Part shown: positions 1-6,547 of the stretch, piece by piece | Position numbering within the stretch: the first letter of the stretch is position 1 | Layout: each line of letters opens with the position of its first letter | Assembly (NCBI GenBank): GCA_015520895.1 | Contig: WAPH01000031.1 | Location: 1-16,293, forward strand | Length of the DNA stretch: 16,293 bases | Direction of reading: 5' to 3' | Origin: Nanobdellati archaeon | Lineage (GTDB): Archaea > EX4484-52 > JAADEF01 | Made by a program: the position numbers and the translations under genes | Notes under the pieces: generated by a model | What the model was told of the DNA's origin: nothing | Database searches by the model: none | What the model saw: the letters and a program-made list of their open reading frames with translations, nothing else

Positions 1-111
1 GGCTATTGTGAATACAACTAATAGAACTGATCCTATTGTTGCTGAGATAGCTTTTTTAAGATTTGGTTTGTTTTTAATTTCTTTGGTTAAAGAGAATAAT
101 TTCTCTGCCAT
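1..111 (-). CDS. N-terminus of a membrane or type IV pilin-like protein (partial)
   Basis: Thirty-seven in-frame codons run leftward from an ATG at 111 and leave the window at base 1. The protein starts MAEKLFSL, has a Lys-rich stretch, and then reads KKAISATIGSVLLVVFTIA. A short charged leader, a KKA|IS junction and a hydrophobic stretch rich in I, V and L resemble the class III signal peptide of archaeal type IV pilins, which the prepilin peptidase cuts just before the hydrophobic helix. A plain N-terminal membrane anchor would look similar, so pilin identity is an inference from the N-terminus alone. The start is supported by an A/T box at 133-141 centred about 27 bases upstream, which implies a leaderless mRNA. 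It is divergent from the Lhr gene, with 79 bases between them that hold a perfect inverted repeat. Confidence 0.6.
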   Translation of the reverse strand, partial: MAEKLFSLTKEIKNKPNLKKAISATIGSVLLVVFTIA

Positions 112-137
112 AGAGAAATTAAGGCAGAGAAATTATT
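95..137. repeat. 15-bp perfect inverted repeat over a start codon
   Basis: AATAATTTCTCTGCC at 95-109 is matched exactly by its reverse complement at 123-137, with a 13-base spacer. The spacer holds a further AGAGAAATT copy at 112-120. The repeat spans the start codon of the leftward gene (109-111), and its right arm runs into the A/T box at 133-141. If the mRNA is leaderless, the right arm is not transcribed, so a DNA operator is more likely than an RNA hairpin. With an upstream transcription start, two competing hairpins (15 bp, or 10 bp with AUGGC in the loop) would be possible. Confidence 0.85.
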
Positions 138-141
138 TATA
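133..141 (-). promoter_or_regulatory. A/T promoter box for the leftward gene at 111
   Basis: Read leftward this is TATAAATAA, centred about 26.5 bases upstream of the ATG at 111. That spacing is expected for an archaeal TATA box and a transcript starting at or next to the start codon. No ribosome binding site is visible. Confidence 0.5.
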
Positions 142-158
142 GTTAACGGTTATTTACC

Positions 159-167
159 TTTTTAAAT
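159..167 (+). promoter_or_regulatory. A/T promoter box for the Lhr gene
   Basis: TTTTTAAAT is centred about 28 bases before the ATG at 191. There is no Shine-Dalgarno-like sequence before that ATG, so the transcript is probably leaderless. A copy of AATTTCTCT (165-173) overlaps the 3' edge of the box, where a bound regulator could block it. Two further TTTATATG stretches at 174-188 are too close to the start to be the main box. Confidence 0.5.
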
Positions 168-190
168 TTCTCTTTATATGTTTTATATGC

Positions 191-2794
191 ATGAGTCAGG
201 TTTATTGGTTAGAAAAACCATATAAAAAAGAAGAAATATTAAATACTTTAGATGATGTAGTAAAAGAATGGTTTCTTAAAAAATTCAAAGATTTTACTCC
301 TCCTCAACTCTATTCTATTATTAACATTCATAAAAAAAGAAATATTTTGATTAGCAGCCCCACAGGATCTGGTAAGACATTATCTGCCTTTCTCGCTATC
401 ATTAACGAATTAGTAATATTAGCTCGTAATAATCTATTAGAGAATAAAGTATATACTGTATACGTATCCCCTTTAAAAGCACTAAACAATGATATAGAAA
501 GGAACTTGCAAGAGCCGTTAAACGAAATAAAAGAAATGTTTAAGAAGAAAGGTATAGATTTACAAGACATAAGAATTGGTAAGAGAACAGGAGACGTAAG
601 TAGTTACGAAAGACAAAAGCAACTAAAAAATCCACCTCACATATTAATAACTACCCCAGAGTCCTTATCAATATTACTTGTTTCACCAAAATTTTCTGAG
701 AAAATGCGCGATATAGAATATCTTATCATAGATGAAATACACTCTTTGGCTGAGAATAAGCGTGGAACTCATTTGATGTTGAGTGTTGAACGCTTAGCTT
801 ATTACAAAGAGTTCACAAGAATAGGTTTATCAGCTACCGTGGCTCCTCTAGAAGAAGTAGGTAAATTCTTAATAGGGAATAAAAAAGAAAGAAAATGCGG
901 TATAATAGATGTAAGTTTCACTAAAAAAATAGATTTATATGTTTATTCCCCTGTTGAGGATTTGATTTATGCAGAAAATGAAGCTTTGCAAAAAGAGTTT
1001 TATAACACGTTAGATAAGCTAATTGATTCGCATAGAACAACGTTGATCTTTACCAATACCCGGGCAGGCACTGAAAAAATAGTTCACCATTTAAAAACAA
1101 GATTTAAAGATAAATACGCTGATTTAATAGAAGCACATCATGGTTCTCTTTCAAAAGAGGTGAGGCTCGAAGTAGAGAAAAAACTTAAAGAAGGAAAGCT
1201 AAAATGTGTTGTGACCTCTACATCTTTAGAACTTGGCATCGATATAGGTTATGTAGATCTCGTTGTCCTAGTAGGCTCTCCAAAATCCATTGCAAGAGCG
1301 CTTCAAAGGATTGGAAGAGCCGGACACAAATTACATGAAACCTCAAAAGGGGTATTTATTGCCTTGAATCGTGATGATTTAATCGAGGTTGCAGTAATAG
1401 CCAAAAAAGCGTTAGAAAGAAAGATAGATAGAATACACATTCCTCATAATCCTTTAGATGTATTAGCTCAACACATTGTAGGAATGAGTTTAGAAAAAAA
1501 ATGGAAAGTTAAAGAAGCATACGATGTTGTTACTTCCGCATACCCTTACAAAAATCTTACTTACAAGGATTTTCTTAATCTTCTTTATTATTTGGCAGGT
1601 AAATATGAAGAACTAGAAGAAAGCAGCGTATATGCAAAAATATGGTGGGACGAGCAAGAAGGAATGTTTGGTAAAAAGGGTAGAAATATTCGAATGATTT
1701 ATTATACTAATGTAGGTACCATACCTGACGAAGCAATGATTAAAGTTAAAGACATAAACGGAAGATACATAGGAAAGGTTGAGGAAGAATTTGCTGAGAA
1801 TCTTAAACTTCATGATAGATTTGTTCTAGGAGGTAAAGTATATGAGTTTTTAGGCTCCAGAGGAGCAACCTTAAGAGTACGTTTAACAGACGATTTAACA
1901 CCTACTGTACCTTCCTGGTTCTCCGAGCAATTGCCCTTATCATATGATTTAGCTTTAGATATTGGAGAATTTAGAGCAGAAATGAAAGATCTTATAAAAA
2001 GTATGAACAACAAACAAATAGAACAACATCTTTTAAAAACAATGCCTATTTCAAAAAATTCGGCTAAAATGATCAAAGAATATTTTGATGAACAGCATAA
2101 ATATTTAGAAATACCTACTAAAACTACCATAATAATAGAAGAATATTTTGATGAAAGATTAAGGCAAAACTTTATCTTCCATACTTTAGTAGGTAGACGA
2201 GTAAATGATGCATTATCTCGTGCCTACGCCTATCTAATTTCAAAATTTCATAGAACAAATGTAGGAATAGTTGTTCATGACAACGGATTCATTTTAACAT
2301 TACCTTCTAATAAAAGGGTAAATATAGAACCTTATTTAGATAAATTAACGTCTAAGAACGTAGATAAAATAATTAAAGAAGCCATAAAAAATACTGAAAT
2401 GATAAAAAGGAGGTTTAGACATGTAGCTACACGAGGTTTATTGGTATTGAGGAGTTATGCAGGCAAGCAAAAATCTGTACATAGACAAGCTATAACCTCC
2501 TGGATGCTTTATAAAATGTTAAGTGAAATCAATGAAGAGTTTCCTCTTATAAAAGAAGTGTATAGAGAGATTCTTGAAGATGTGATGGACATAAACAATG
2601 CAAAAGACTTTTTAAAAAATATAGAAAAAAATATATGGAAGTATAAAATCTATAGAAATTTAGAGTTGCCTAGTCCTTTCGCCCACAATATGGTTGTAAT
2701 GGGAGATAGCGATGTAGTCTTAATGCAATCTAAACGTGAACTTATCAAACTTTTACATAAACAAATAATGAAAAAGATTGAGGAATTATCTTAA
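191..2794 (+). CDS. lhr: Lhr-family ATP-dependent superfamily 2 helicase
   Basis: This is a 3'-to-5' DNA or DNA/RNA-hybrid translocase of the Lhr family, an archaeal genome-maintenance helicase. All core SF2 motifs are visible: Walker A SSPTGSGKT (residues 55-63), motif Ia SPLKAL (93-98), TTPESL (154-159), the DEIH box (181-184), SAT (214-216), the STSLELGIDIG segment (343-353) and motif VI QRIGRAGH (372-379). The LELGIDIG plus QRIGRAGH combination is characteristic of Lhr. The remaining 450 or so residues fit the family's winged-helix, beta-barrel and C-terminal regions. The 867-residue length matches an Lhr core protein without the long bacterial extension. A 17-base direct repeat (2076-2092 and 2139-2155) encodes EYFDE twice. 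The 3' end overlaps the convergent OB-fold gene by 9 bases. Confidence 0.93.
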   Translation: MSQVYWLEKPYKKEEILNTLDDVVKEWFLKKFKDFTPPQLYSIINIHKKRNILISSPTGSGKTLSAFLAIINELVILARNNLLENKVYTVYVSPLKALNNDIERNLQEPLNEIKEMFKKKGIDLQDIRIGKRTGDVSSYERQKQLKNPPHILITTPESLSILLVSPKFSEKMRDIEYLIIDEIHSLAENKRGTHLMLSVERLAYYKEFTRIGLSATVAPLEEVGKFLIGNKKERKCGIIDVSFTKKIDLYVYSPVEDLIYAENEALQKEFYNTLDKLIDSHRTTLIFTNTRAGTEKIVHHLKTRFKDKYADLIEAHHGSLSKEVRLEVEKKLKEGKLKCVVTSTSLELGIDIGYVDLVVLVGSPKSIARALQRIGRAGHKLHETSKGVFIALNRDDLIEVAVIAKKALERKIDRIHIPHNPLDVLAQHIVGMSLEKKWKVKEAYDVVTSAYPYKNLTYKDFLNLLYYLAGKYEELEESSVYAKIWWDEQEGMFGKKGRNIRMIYYTNVGTIPDEAMIKVKDINGRYIGKVEEEFAENLKLHDRFVLGGKVYEFLGSRGATLRVRLTDDLTPTVPSWFSEQLPLSYDLALDIGEFRAEMKDLIKSMNNKQIEQHLLKTMPISKNSAKMIKEYFDEQHKYLEIPTKTTIIIEEYFDERLRQNFIFHTLVGRRVNDALSRAYAYLISKFHRTNVGIVVHDNGFILTLPSNKRVNIEPYLDKLTSKNVDKIIKEAIKNTEMIKRRFRHVATRGLLVLRSYAGKQKSVHRQAITSWMLYKMLSEINEEFPLIKEVYREILEDVMDINNAKDFLKNIEKNIWKYKIYRNLELPSPFAHNMVVMGDSDVVLMQSKRELIKLLHKQIMKKIEELS

Positions 2795-3136
2795 TGTTTC
2801 ACCTAAAATCTCTAGTTTGTGATTGTAAAGTTTAATACTCCCTCTAATACATACAAAATCGTTAGAATTAACATTTACATCTTTAAAGAAAATAACATAA
2901 ATGCTGCTGTTTAATCCATCACTTAAATAAAAAGAAGAATATTTAGGAGAATTATGTAGATTACTTACATAACCACAAACTTCTATTTTTTCTCCTAATA
3001 AATTCATATTTATTTCACTTAATTTCATGTAGTTGTACAGATCAAAGAACTTTACATAAATAAAAAGTGTAAATAAGCTAATAAAAATAGAAATAATTAA
3101 AGTTCTCGTTGTTACACGTGTAATATCATATTTCAT
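2786..3136 (-). CDS. Small membrane-anchored OB-fold protein
   Basis: The 116-residue product has one hydrophobic segment (about residues 12-31) and then a compact beta-rich domain (about 45-115) with the pattern of a nucleic-acid-binding OB fold: GEKIEVCGYVSNLHN, then FYLSDGLNSSIYVIFF, then VCIRGSIKLYNHKLEILGE. This resembles the small OB-fold domains annotated in archaea and in tRNA synthetases or RecJ-like proteins, but I cannot assign a ligand. The reading frame extends 18 codons further upstream into thpR. I chose the ATG at 3136 because GAGGTG lies a few bases upstream and because it follows the thpR stop by only 10 bases. The two are therefore probably co-transcribed and the OB protein translated by a Shine-Dalgarno mechanism. 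Which side of the membrane the domain faces is not clear. Confidence 0.75.
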   Translation of the reverse strand: MKYDITRVTTRTLIISIFISLFTLFIYVKFFDLYNYMKLSEINMNLLGEKIEVCGYVSNLHNSPKYSSFYLSDGLNSSIYVIFFKDVNVNSNDFVCIRGSIKLYNHKLEILGETLR

Positions 3137-3146
3137 GTTAACACCT

Positions 3147-3650
3147 CTAAAGTTCACATGAACAACACACTTTTTTATAGATAGGTCCATGTGAAGTTAA
3201 CGTGCTTTCATATAAACATAAATTTTTTGCTTTTATTATTATCGGCTCTAATTTCACGTGAGGTAATGTTTTAAACGTTTTTATACGTGAAATAGTTATA
3301 TGAGCGTGAAATTTATCATATTTTAAACCTAATTTAGAAAGAATTGTTAAGTGTTTTTCCTTAAATATCTTTTGTTCTTTTATATCAAAGAATGCAACTC
3401 GTTTACCAAAAGAGTTAAATCCGGTAACAGTAAAATAAAAAGAATTAAAATTAATTTCACGTATAATTTCACATACTTTATTCATATATTCATGTGAAAT
3501 TTCACCCAAAAATAATAATGTCACATGAAAATTATCTTTTTTCACAGGTTTATGACTTATATCGTTTTTATCTAAAACCTTCCAGTATAACTTGGCTTTC
3601 TCATATAACAAAGGTTTATCAGAAACATCAACAGCAATAAAAGCACGCAT
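3147..3650 (-). CDS. thpR: RNA 2',3'-cyclic phosphodiesterase (2H/LigT family)
   Basis: This 167-residue protein belongs to the 2H phosphoesterase superfamily, which opens 2',3'-cyclic phosphates on RNA ends. The two signature motifs are both present, HVT at residues 42-44 (context FHVTLLFLGE) and HIT at 117-119 (context FHAHITISR). The start MRAFIAVDVSD is typical of ThpR, as is the length. It is the first gene of a leftward pair with the OB-fold protein. The ATG at 3650 lies about 30 bases from a symmetric A/T box shared with the divergent AAA+ gene, and no Shine-Dalgarno is visible, so initiation is probably leaderless. The gene is unusual in carrying many ATTTCAC/GTGAAAT motifs, including GTGAAATTTCAC, within its coding sequence. 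Confidence 0.9.
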   Translation of the reverse strand: MRAFIAVDVSDKPLLYEKAKLYWKVLDKNDISHKPVKKDNFHVTLLFLGEISHEYMNKVCEIIREINFNSFYFTVTGFNSFGKRVAFFDIKEQKIFKEKHLTILSKLGLKYDKFHAHITISRIKTFKTLPHVKLEPIIIKAKNLCLYESTLTSHGPIYKKVCCSCEL

Positions 3651-3676
3651 ATTTCACATTATTTTATGTGAAATAT
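3649..3676. repeat. 11-bp perfect inverted repeat in the thpR/AAA+ divergent promoter
   Basis: ATATTTCACAT (3649-3659) and ATGTGAAATAT (3666-3676) are perfect reverse complements separated by six bases. The repeat lies between the shared A/T box and the thpR start, covering two bases of the thpR ATG. It is the most complete member of the TTCAC motif cluster and is well placed to act as an operator. Confidence 0.8.
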
Positions 3677-3683
3677 TTTAAAA
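3676..3683. promoter_or_regulatory. Symmetric A/T box shared by thpR and the AAA+ gene
   Basis: TTTTAAAA is its own reverse complement. Its centre lies 26.5 bases from the rightward ATG at 3706 and 29.5 bases from the leftward ATG at 3650. Both spacings suit a TATA box with leaderless transcripts, and neither start has a Shine-Dalgarno. The 55-base intergenic region has no better second box. Confidence 0.5.
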
Positions 3684-3705
3684 CTTTGTGTAATTCATAT
3701 TAATT

Positions 3706-4782
3706 ATGAGTGAATTTAACATTCAACAATACGGCTTAAAAGAAAATCCCTTTCTTCTCGATATCATACCTGAAACTTTAGTAGGTTATGAAAAAGAAAG
3801 AAATGCGTTATTACAGGCCATAAAACTTGGTGAGAAACACATACTCATAACAGGAATGACTGGTGCAGGCAAGACAACTCTTTCTTTATGGATTAAAAAG
3901 AACTTTAAAAACGTTATTTATCTACCTAAACCTCCTTATAACGAAGATGAGTTTGTAGAAATAATAAAAAGAAACGTATTATGTAAAGGAATAGTAAATA
4001 AAATAAAATGTTTTACCAAATATATTGATAAATACAACGTAGCAGAACACATAAAAAATAAAAGGTTTATTATACTTATAGATGAAGCTCATGAAACTTC
4101 TCGAGAAGTGCTAGAATGGAGCAGAACATTAATAGATCAAATTAAAGGTGCAACAATAATATATTTATCATTGCCATCTTTTTCTAAAAAGTTAGAAAAT
4201 GAATTAGAAACATTAAAACAAAGAATAGCTTTAGAAATACAACTTAACAGATTAACAAAAGATGAAACATATCAATTAATAAAAGCAAGAATAGAATATT
4301 ATGGCGGAAGAGATATCGCCCCTTTCACTCCTTCTTTTGTAGAAAAAGTTTACGAAATAAGTGGAGGCTTCCCACGAGAAATAATAAAGTTATGTGATAA
4401 AGCATTACAGAAAGCTATTCAAGAAAGGGCAATGATAGTTAACGAATCTTTTCTTACCAATCATATTTCCTCCTTTTCCCCTCATATAGAAGAAATAAAC
4501 GAAGAAAAAGAAGAAAAACCGGCTATTCAAGAATACTTCGAGATAACAGATAAGCAAAGAGAAATACTAAAACTCATAAAAAAACATACCTATTTGACTC
4601 CTCCTCAAATAGTTGAACTCATAGATGTGAGTGAATACTCCTCCAAAGTACATGCCCTAAGAGCTATAAACAACTTACTCCGAAGATTAGAACTCATGAA
4701 CCTTGTGTCTCGGGAGAAAAGAGGAAGAAAATATGCTTACTATCTCACCTCAAAAGCAAAAACATTGCTTACTGAGAAGTAA
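3706..4782 (+). CDS. ExeA/Orc-like AAA+ ATPase with C-terminal winged helix
   Basis: The 358-residue protein begins YGLKENPF, a start typical of ExeA/TniB-type AAA+ ATPases. It has Walker A GMTGAGKTT (residues 50-58), Walker B FIILIDEAH (121-129), and a sensor-2-like GGFPREIIKLCDKAL (220-234) very close in form to ExeA. An acidic linker (about 262-275) leads to a winged-helix domain (about 277-355) with ITDKQREILKLI and a basic wing REKRGRKYAYYL. The AAA+/winged-helix order also matches Orc1/Cdc6 initiators, but the motifs around sensor 2 look more like ExeA than Orc1. Binding DNA in an ATP-controlled way is the safest prediction. It sits beside the TTCAC repeat cluster and is followed directly by a 16-bp palindrome, so a replication or partition role is possible but unproven. 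Confidence 0.75.
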   Translation: MSEFNIQQYGLKENPFLLDIIPETLVGYEKERNALLQAIKLGEKHILITGMTGAGKTTLSLWIKKNFKNVIYLPKPPYNEDEFVEIIKRNVLCKGIVNKIKCFTKYIDKYNVAEHIKNKRFIILIDEAHETSREVLEWSRTLIDQIKGATIIYLSLPSFSKKLENELETLKQRIALEIQLNRLTKDETYQLIKARIEYYGGRDIAPFTPSFVEKVYEISGGFPREIIKLCDKALQKAIQERAMIVNESFLTNHISSFSPHIEEINEEKEEKPAIQEYFEITDKQREILKLIKKHTYLTPPQIVELIDVSEYSSKVHALRAINNLLRRLELMNLVSREKRGRKYAYYLTSKAKTLLTEK

Positions 4783-4798
4783 TGTGACACGTGTCACA
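4783..4798. repeat. 16-bp perfect palindrome after the AAA+ gene
   Basis: TGTGACACGTGTCACA starts at the first base after the AAA+ stop codon and is its own reverse complement. It has no loop and no following T-run, so it looks like a dimeric protein-binding site more than a terminator. Its core ACACGTGT recurs at 3114-3121. It ends about 11 bases before the A/T box of the tRNA-Cys gene. Confidence 0.85.
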
Positions 4799-4809
4799 GA
4801 TCTAAACTA

Positions 4810-4819
4810 TTTTAAATAT
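4810..4819 (+). promoter_or_regulatory. A/T promoter box for tRNA-Cys
   Basis: TTTTAAATAT is centred about 32 bases before the first base of the mature tRNA. That would give a transcript start a few bases upstream of the acceptor stem, to be trimmed by RNase P. Confidence 0.5.
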
Positions 4820-4846
4820 TCTTTTGCAATAACCATATAATACTAT

Positions 4847-4920
4847 GCGAGGGTCGCCTAGCCAGGTTTGGCGTGGGGCTGCAGACCCCATTTACGCGGG
4901 TTCAAATCCCGCCCCTCGCT
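4847..4920 (+). tRNA. tRNA-Cys (anticodon GCA)
   Basis: A complete cloverleaf can be folded by hand. The acceptor stem is GCGAGGG (4847-4853) with CCCTCGC (4913-4919). The D stem is GCC (4856-4858) with GGC (4870-4872), and GG is present in the loop. The anticodon stem is TGGGG (4874-4878) with CCCCA (4886-4890). The loop CTGCAGA gives anticodon GCA at 4881-4883. The T stem is GCGGG (4896-4900) with CCCGC (4908-4912) around TTCAAAT. The discriminator is T (4920), the usual identity base for tRNA-Cys, which agrees with the anticodon. CCA is not encoded and there is no sign of an intron. Confidence 0.96.
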
Positions 4921-4937
4921 TTAAGCCCAATCATATT

Positions 4938-4947
4938 AAAAAAAGAA
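4938..4947 (-). terminator. Poly-T terminator after pheT
   Basis: Immediately after the pheT stop codon the leftward strand reads TTCTTTTTTT. A pyrimidine/T-run just after a stop is the usual intrinsic termination signal in archaea. It would end the pheS-pheT transcript before it runs into the convergent tRNA-Cys gene. Confidence 0.55.
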
Positions 4948-6537
4948 TCACTCTATAAGCCTAAACTCGCCTGCTATAACAGGTAGTTCTAAATCAAAAT
5001 TGTTAAGAATTTGTGGATGTATCTCCCCTATTTTTCCTTCAAACACCTTAGAAATTATGAATGCTGCCCTACCTTCAATAAAATAAGGCTCGTTAGTTTC
5101 TTTAATTTTATAACTTGCCCCTAAATCTTTCACAATTCTTTCCACTATGCCTTTAGCCTTGGAGAAATTAGCATCTTTACCTGCATAAACAAAAGCAAAA
5201 GCATTGTTCTCCTCAATTCCTTTAAACACACTACCTATTTCAAATAAAAATTGAGGATATTCGTGAAGTTTATTGTGTTGCAAGTTATGCAAAAGCAAAG
5301 GCATCAAATCTGTTCTCAAAACATCATACTCTTGGTTCATAGGCTTTTCAACTTTCACAAGCTTTTCTGGTTTTCTATTCATCCGTAGGAAAAGAACATC
5401 CTCATTTGATAAATGATAATTCATTACTTCTATAGCACCCATGCCTGTAAATATATGTTGTAAAGCCCTAAACAGTTTATTGTTATCAGCTTCCCCTCCT
5501 ATTGTTGCAATAGAAGGTAAAGAAGCATCAAAATTCTCGTAACCATAAGCAATAGCTATGTCTTCTATAACATCAATAGGATGTAATATATCTGTTCTGT
5601 AAGGAGGAACTAAAGCATAAAAGTTATTACCCTTATCCTCATAACCCATTCCCATTTTTAGTAACATGTCCTTTAAAGACATTTCTACTCCTAAATAACT
5701 TTTAACCTCTTCTTTACTTACTATTTTTTTCTTATAACTCATATCCATCAAATACTTACCCTCTATCTTAACATCATAAACCTCATTAGTTAGCTCAAAA
5801 AAATGTGCTGCTAAAATCCTAGCTGTTTCATCAACTTTTTTCTCATCCAAACCTGTAACATCCACCACAAAATTTTTAGTATGCTCATCTATAACAGTGT
5901 AAACACCATTAATTATAGGAGGTAAAGCCAAAACAACACCTTTGCTATCTACCCATACAGGATAAATAGAAGTATTCTCAAGTAAATGAGCATAAGCGAT
6001 ACCTTTCTCATGTGTTTCTAATATTTCTTTTATTGTTGCTTCCCTTTCCCATCCTAAAGGTATAAACTTAAAATTTTTCTTTACCCCTTTATAATATACA
6101 GGAAAGGTTATAACATCAAGATTATGTACTCCTATACTTACCGCTTTTCTTCTTCTTCCATGAGTCACGTGCAACTTCTCTTGTAATTGAATTATTGAAT
6201 CGAAATCAAAATTCTTAACATTTCTTGCAATAAACATCCTTACATAAGGTCTCACTTCTAAAGCCTCTTTACTTAAAAAAACCTCTTCTTTACCTTTTTT
6301 CATATTGTAATTTTTTAGATTATGATCCAAACCCAAATAATAACGGAGAGCGCGAGCAACACCTTCCTCGCTTAATAAATCAGGTCTGTTAGGAAATATT
6401 TCTACCTCTATTAGATCCTCATGTATGGTTTCTACGGCAGTACCTAATGAGGATAATGCATTCTCCAAATCATTTATACTTAATTCCTTACCTATAAGTT
6501 TCCTTAACCTAGATATCTTAAAATTAACAGTAGGCAT
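4948..6537 (-). CDS. pheT: Phenylalanyl-tRNA synthetase beta subunit (archaeal type)
   Basis: PheT forms the alpha2-beta2 synthetase with PheS and charges tRNA-Phe; its B3/B4 region edits mischarged tyrosine in characterised enzymes. The protein begins MPTVNFKISRLRKLIGKEL and has EIFPNRPDLLSEEGVARAL near residues 46-64, both typical of archaeal PheT. A B5-like segment near 260-335 ends in PPYRTDILHPIDVIEDIAIA. The 529-residue length fits the shorter archaeal/eukaryotic form, without the N-terminal EMAP-like and C-terminal anticodon-binding extensions of bacteria. A GTG at 6546 would add three residues. I chose the ATG at 6537 because AAGGTG lies six bases upstream, partly within the pheS stop codon. 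Close spacing and this Shine-Dalgarno point to translation coupled to pheS. Confidence 0.95.
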   Translation of the reverse strand: MPTVNFKISRLRKLIGKELSINDLENALSSLGTAVETIHEDLIEVEIFPNRPDLLSEEGVARALRYYLGLDHNLKNYNMKKGKEEVFLSKEALEVRPYVRMFIARNVKNFDFDSIIQLQEKLHVTHGRRRKAVSIGVHNLDVITFPVYYKGVKKNFKFIPLGWEREATIKEILETHEKGIAYAHLLENTSIYPVWVDSKGVVLALPPIINGVYTVIDEHTKNFVVDVTGLDEKKVDETARILAAHFFELTNEVYDVKIEGKYLMDMSYKKKIVSKEEVKSYLGVEMSLKDMLLKMGMGYEDKGNNFYALVPPYRTDILHPIDVIEDIAIAYGYENFDASLPSIATIGGEADNNKLFRALQHIFTGMGAIEVMNYHLSNEDVLFLRMNRKPEKLVKVEKPMNQEYDVLRTDLMPLLLHNLQHNKLHEYPQFLFEIGSVFKGIEENNAFAFVYAGKDANFSKAKGIVERIVKDLGASYKIKETNEPYFIEGRAAFIISKVFEGKIGEIHPQILNNFDLELPVIAGEFRLIE

Positions 6538-6547
6538 TAATAACACC

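Larger units (their letters stand above)
3112..3676. repeat. Cluster of TTCAC/GTGAA half-sites across thpR and its promoter
   Basis: By eye I count about 13 TTCAC or GTGAA half-sites plus one TTACACGTGTAA variant (3112-3123). Examples are GTTCACATGAAC (3152-3163), ATTTCACGTGA (3251-3261), TACGTGAAAT (3284-3293), GCGTGAAAT (3304-3312), AATTTCACGTA (3453-3463), AATTTCACAT (3465-3474), the palindrome GTGAAATTTCAC (3494-3505), TCACATGAAA (3521-3530), and the inverted pair at 3649-3676. From the AT-rich base composition I would expect about one TTCAC/GTGAA site in this length. They could be binding sites for a regulator or for the neighbouring AAA+/winged-helix protein. Confidence 0.65.

Noticed and set aside
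95..137. An RNA thermosensor or riboswitch formed by the inverted repeat at the pilin-like start.
   Set aside because: The A/T box position predicts a leaderless transcript, so one arm would not be transcribed. A DNA operator is the simpler reading.
3137..3190. Longer start for the OB-fold gene at 3190 (18 extra codons).
   Set aside because: It would overlap thpR coding sequence, and the ATG at 3136 has a good GAGGTG upstream and begins a sensible membrane protein.
3706..4782. Naming the AAA+ gene orc1/cdc6.
   Set aside because: Sensor 2 and the N-terminus look closer to ExeA-type ATPases, so the symbol would overstate what the sequence shows.
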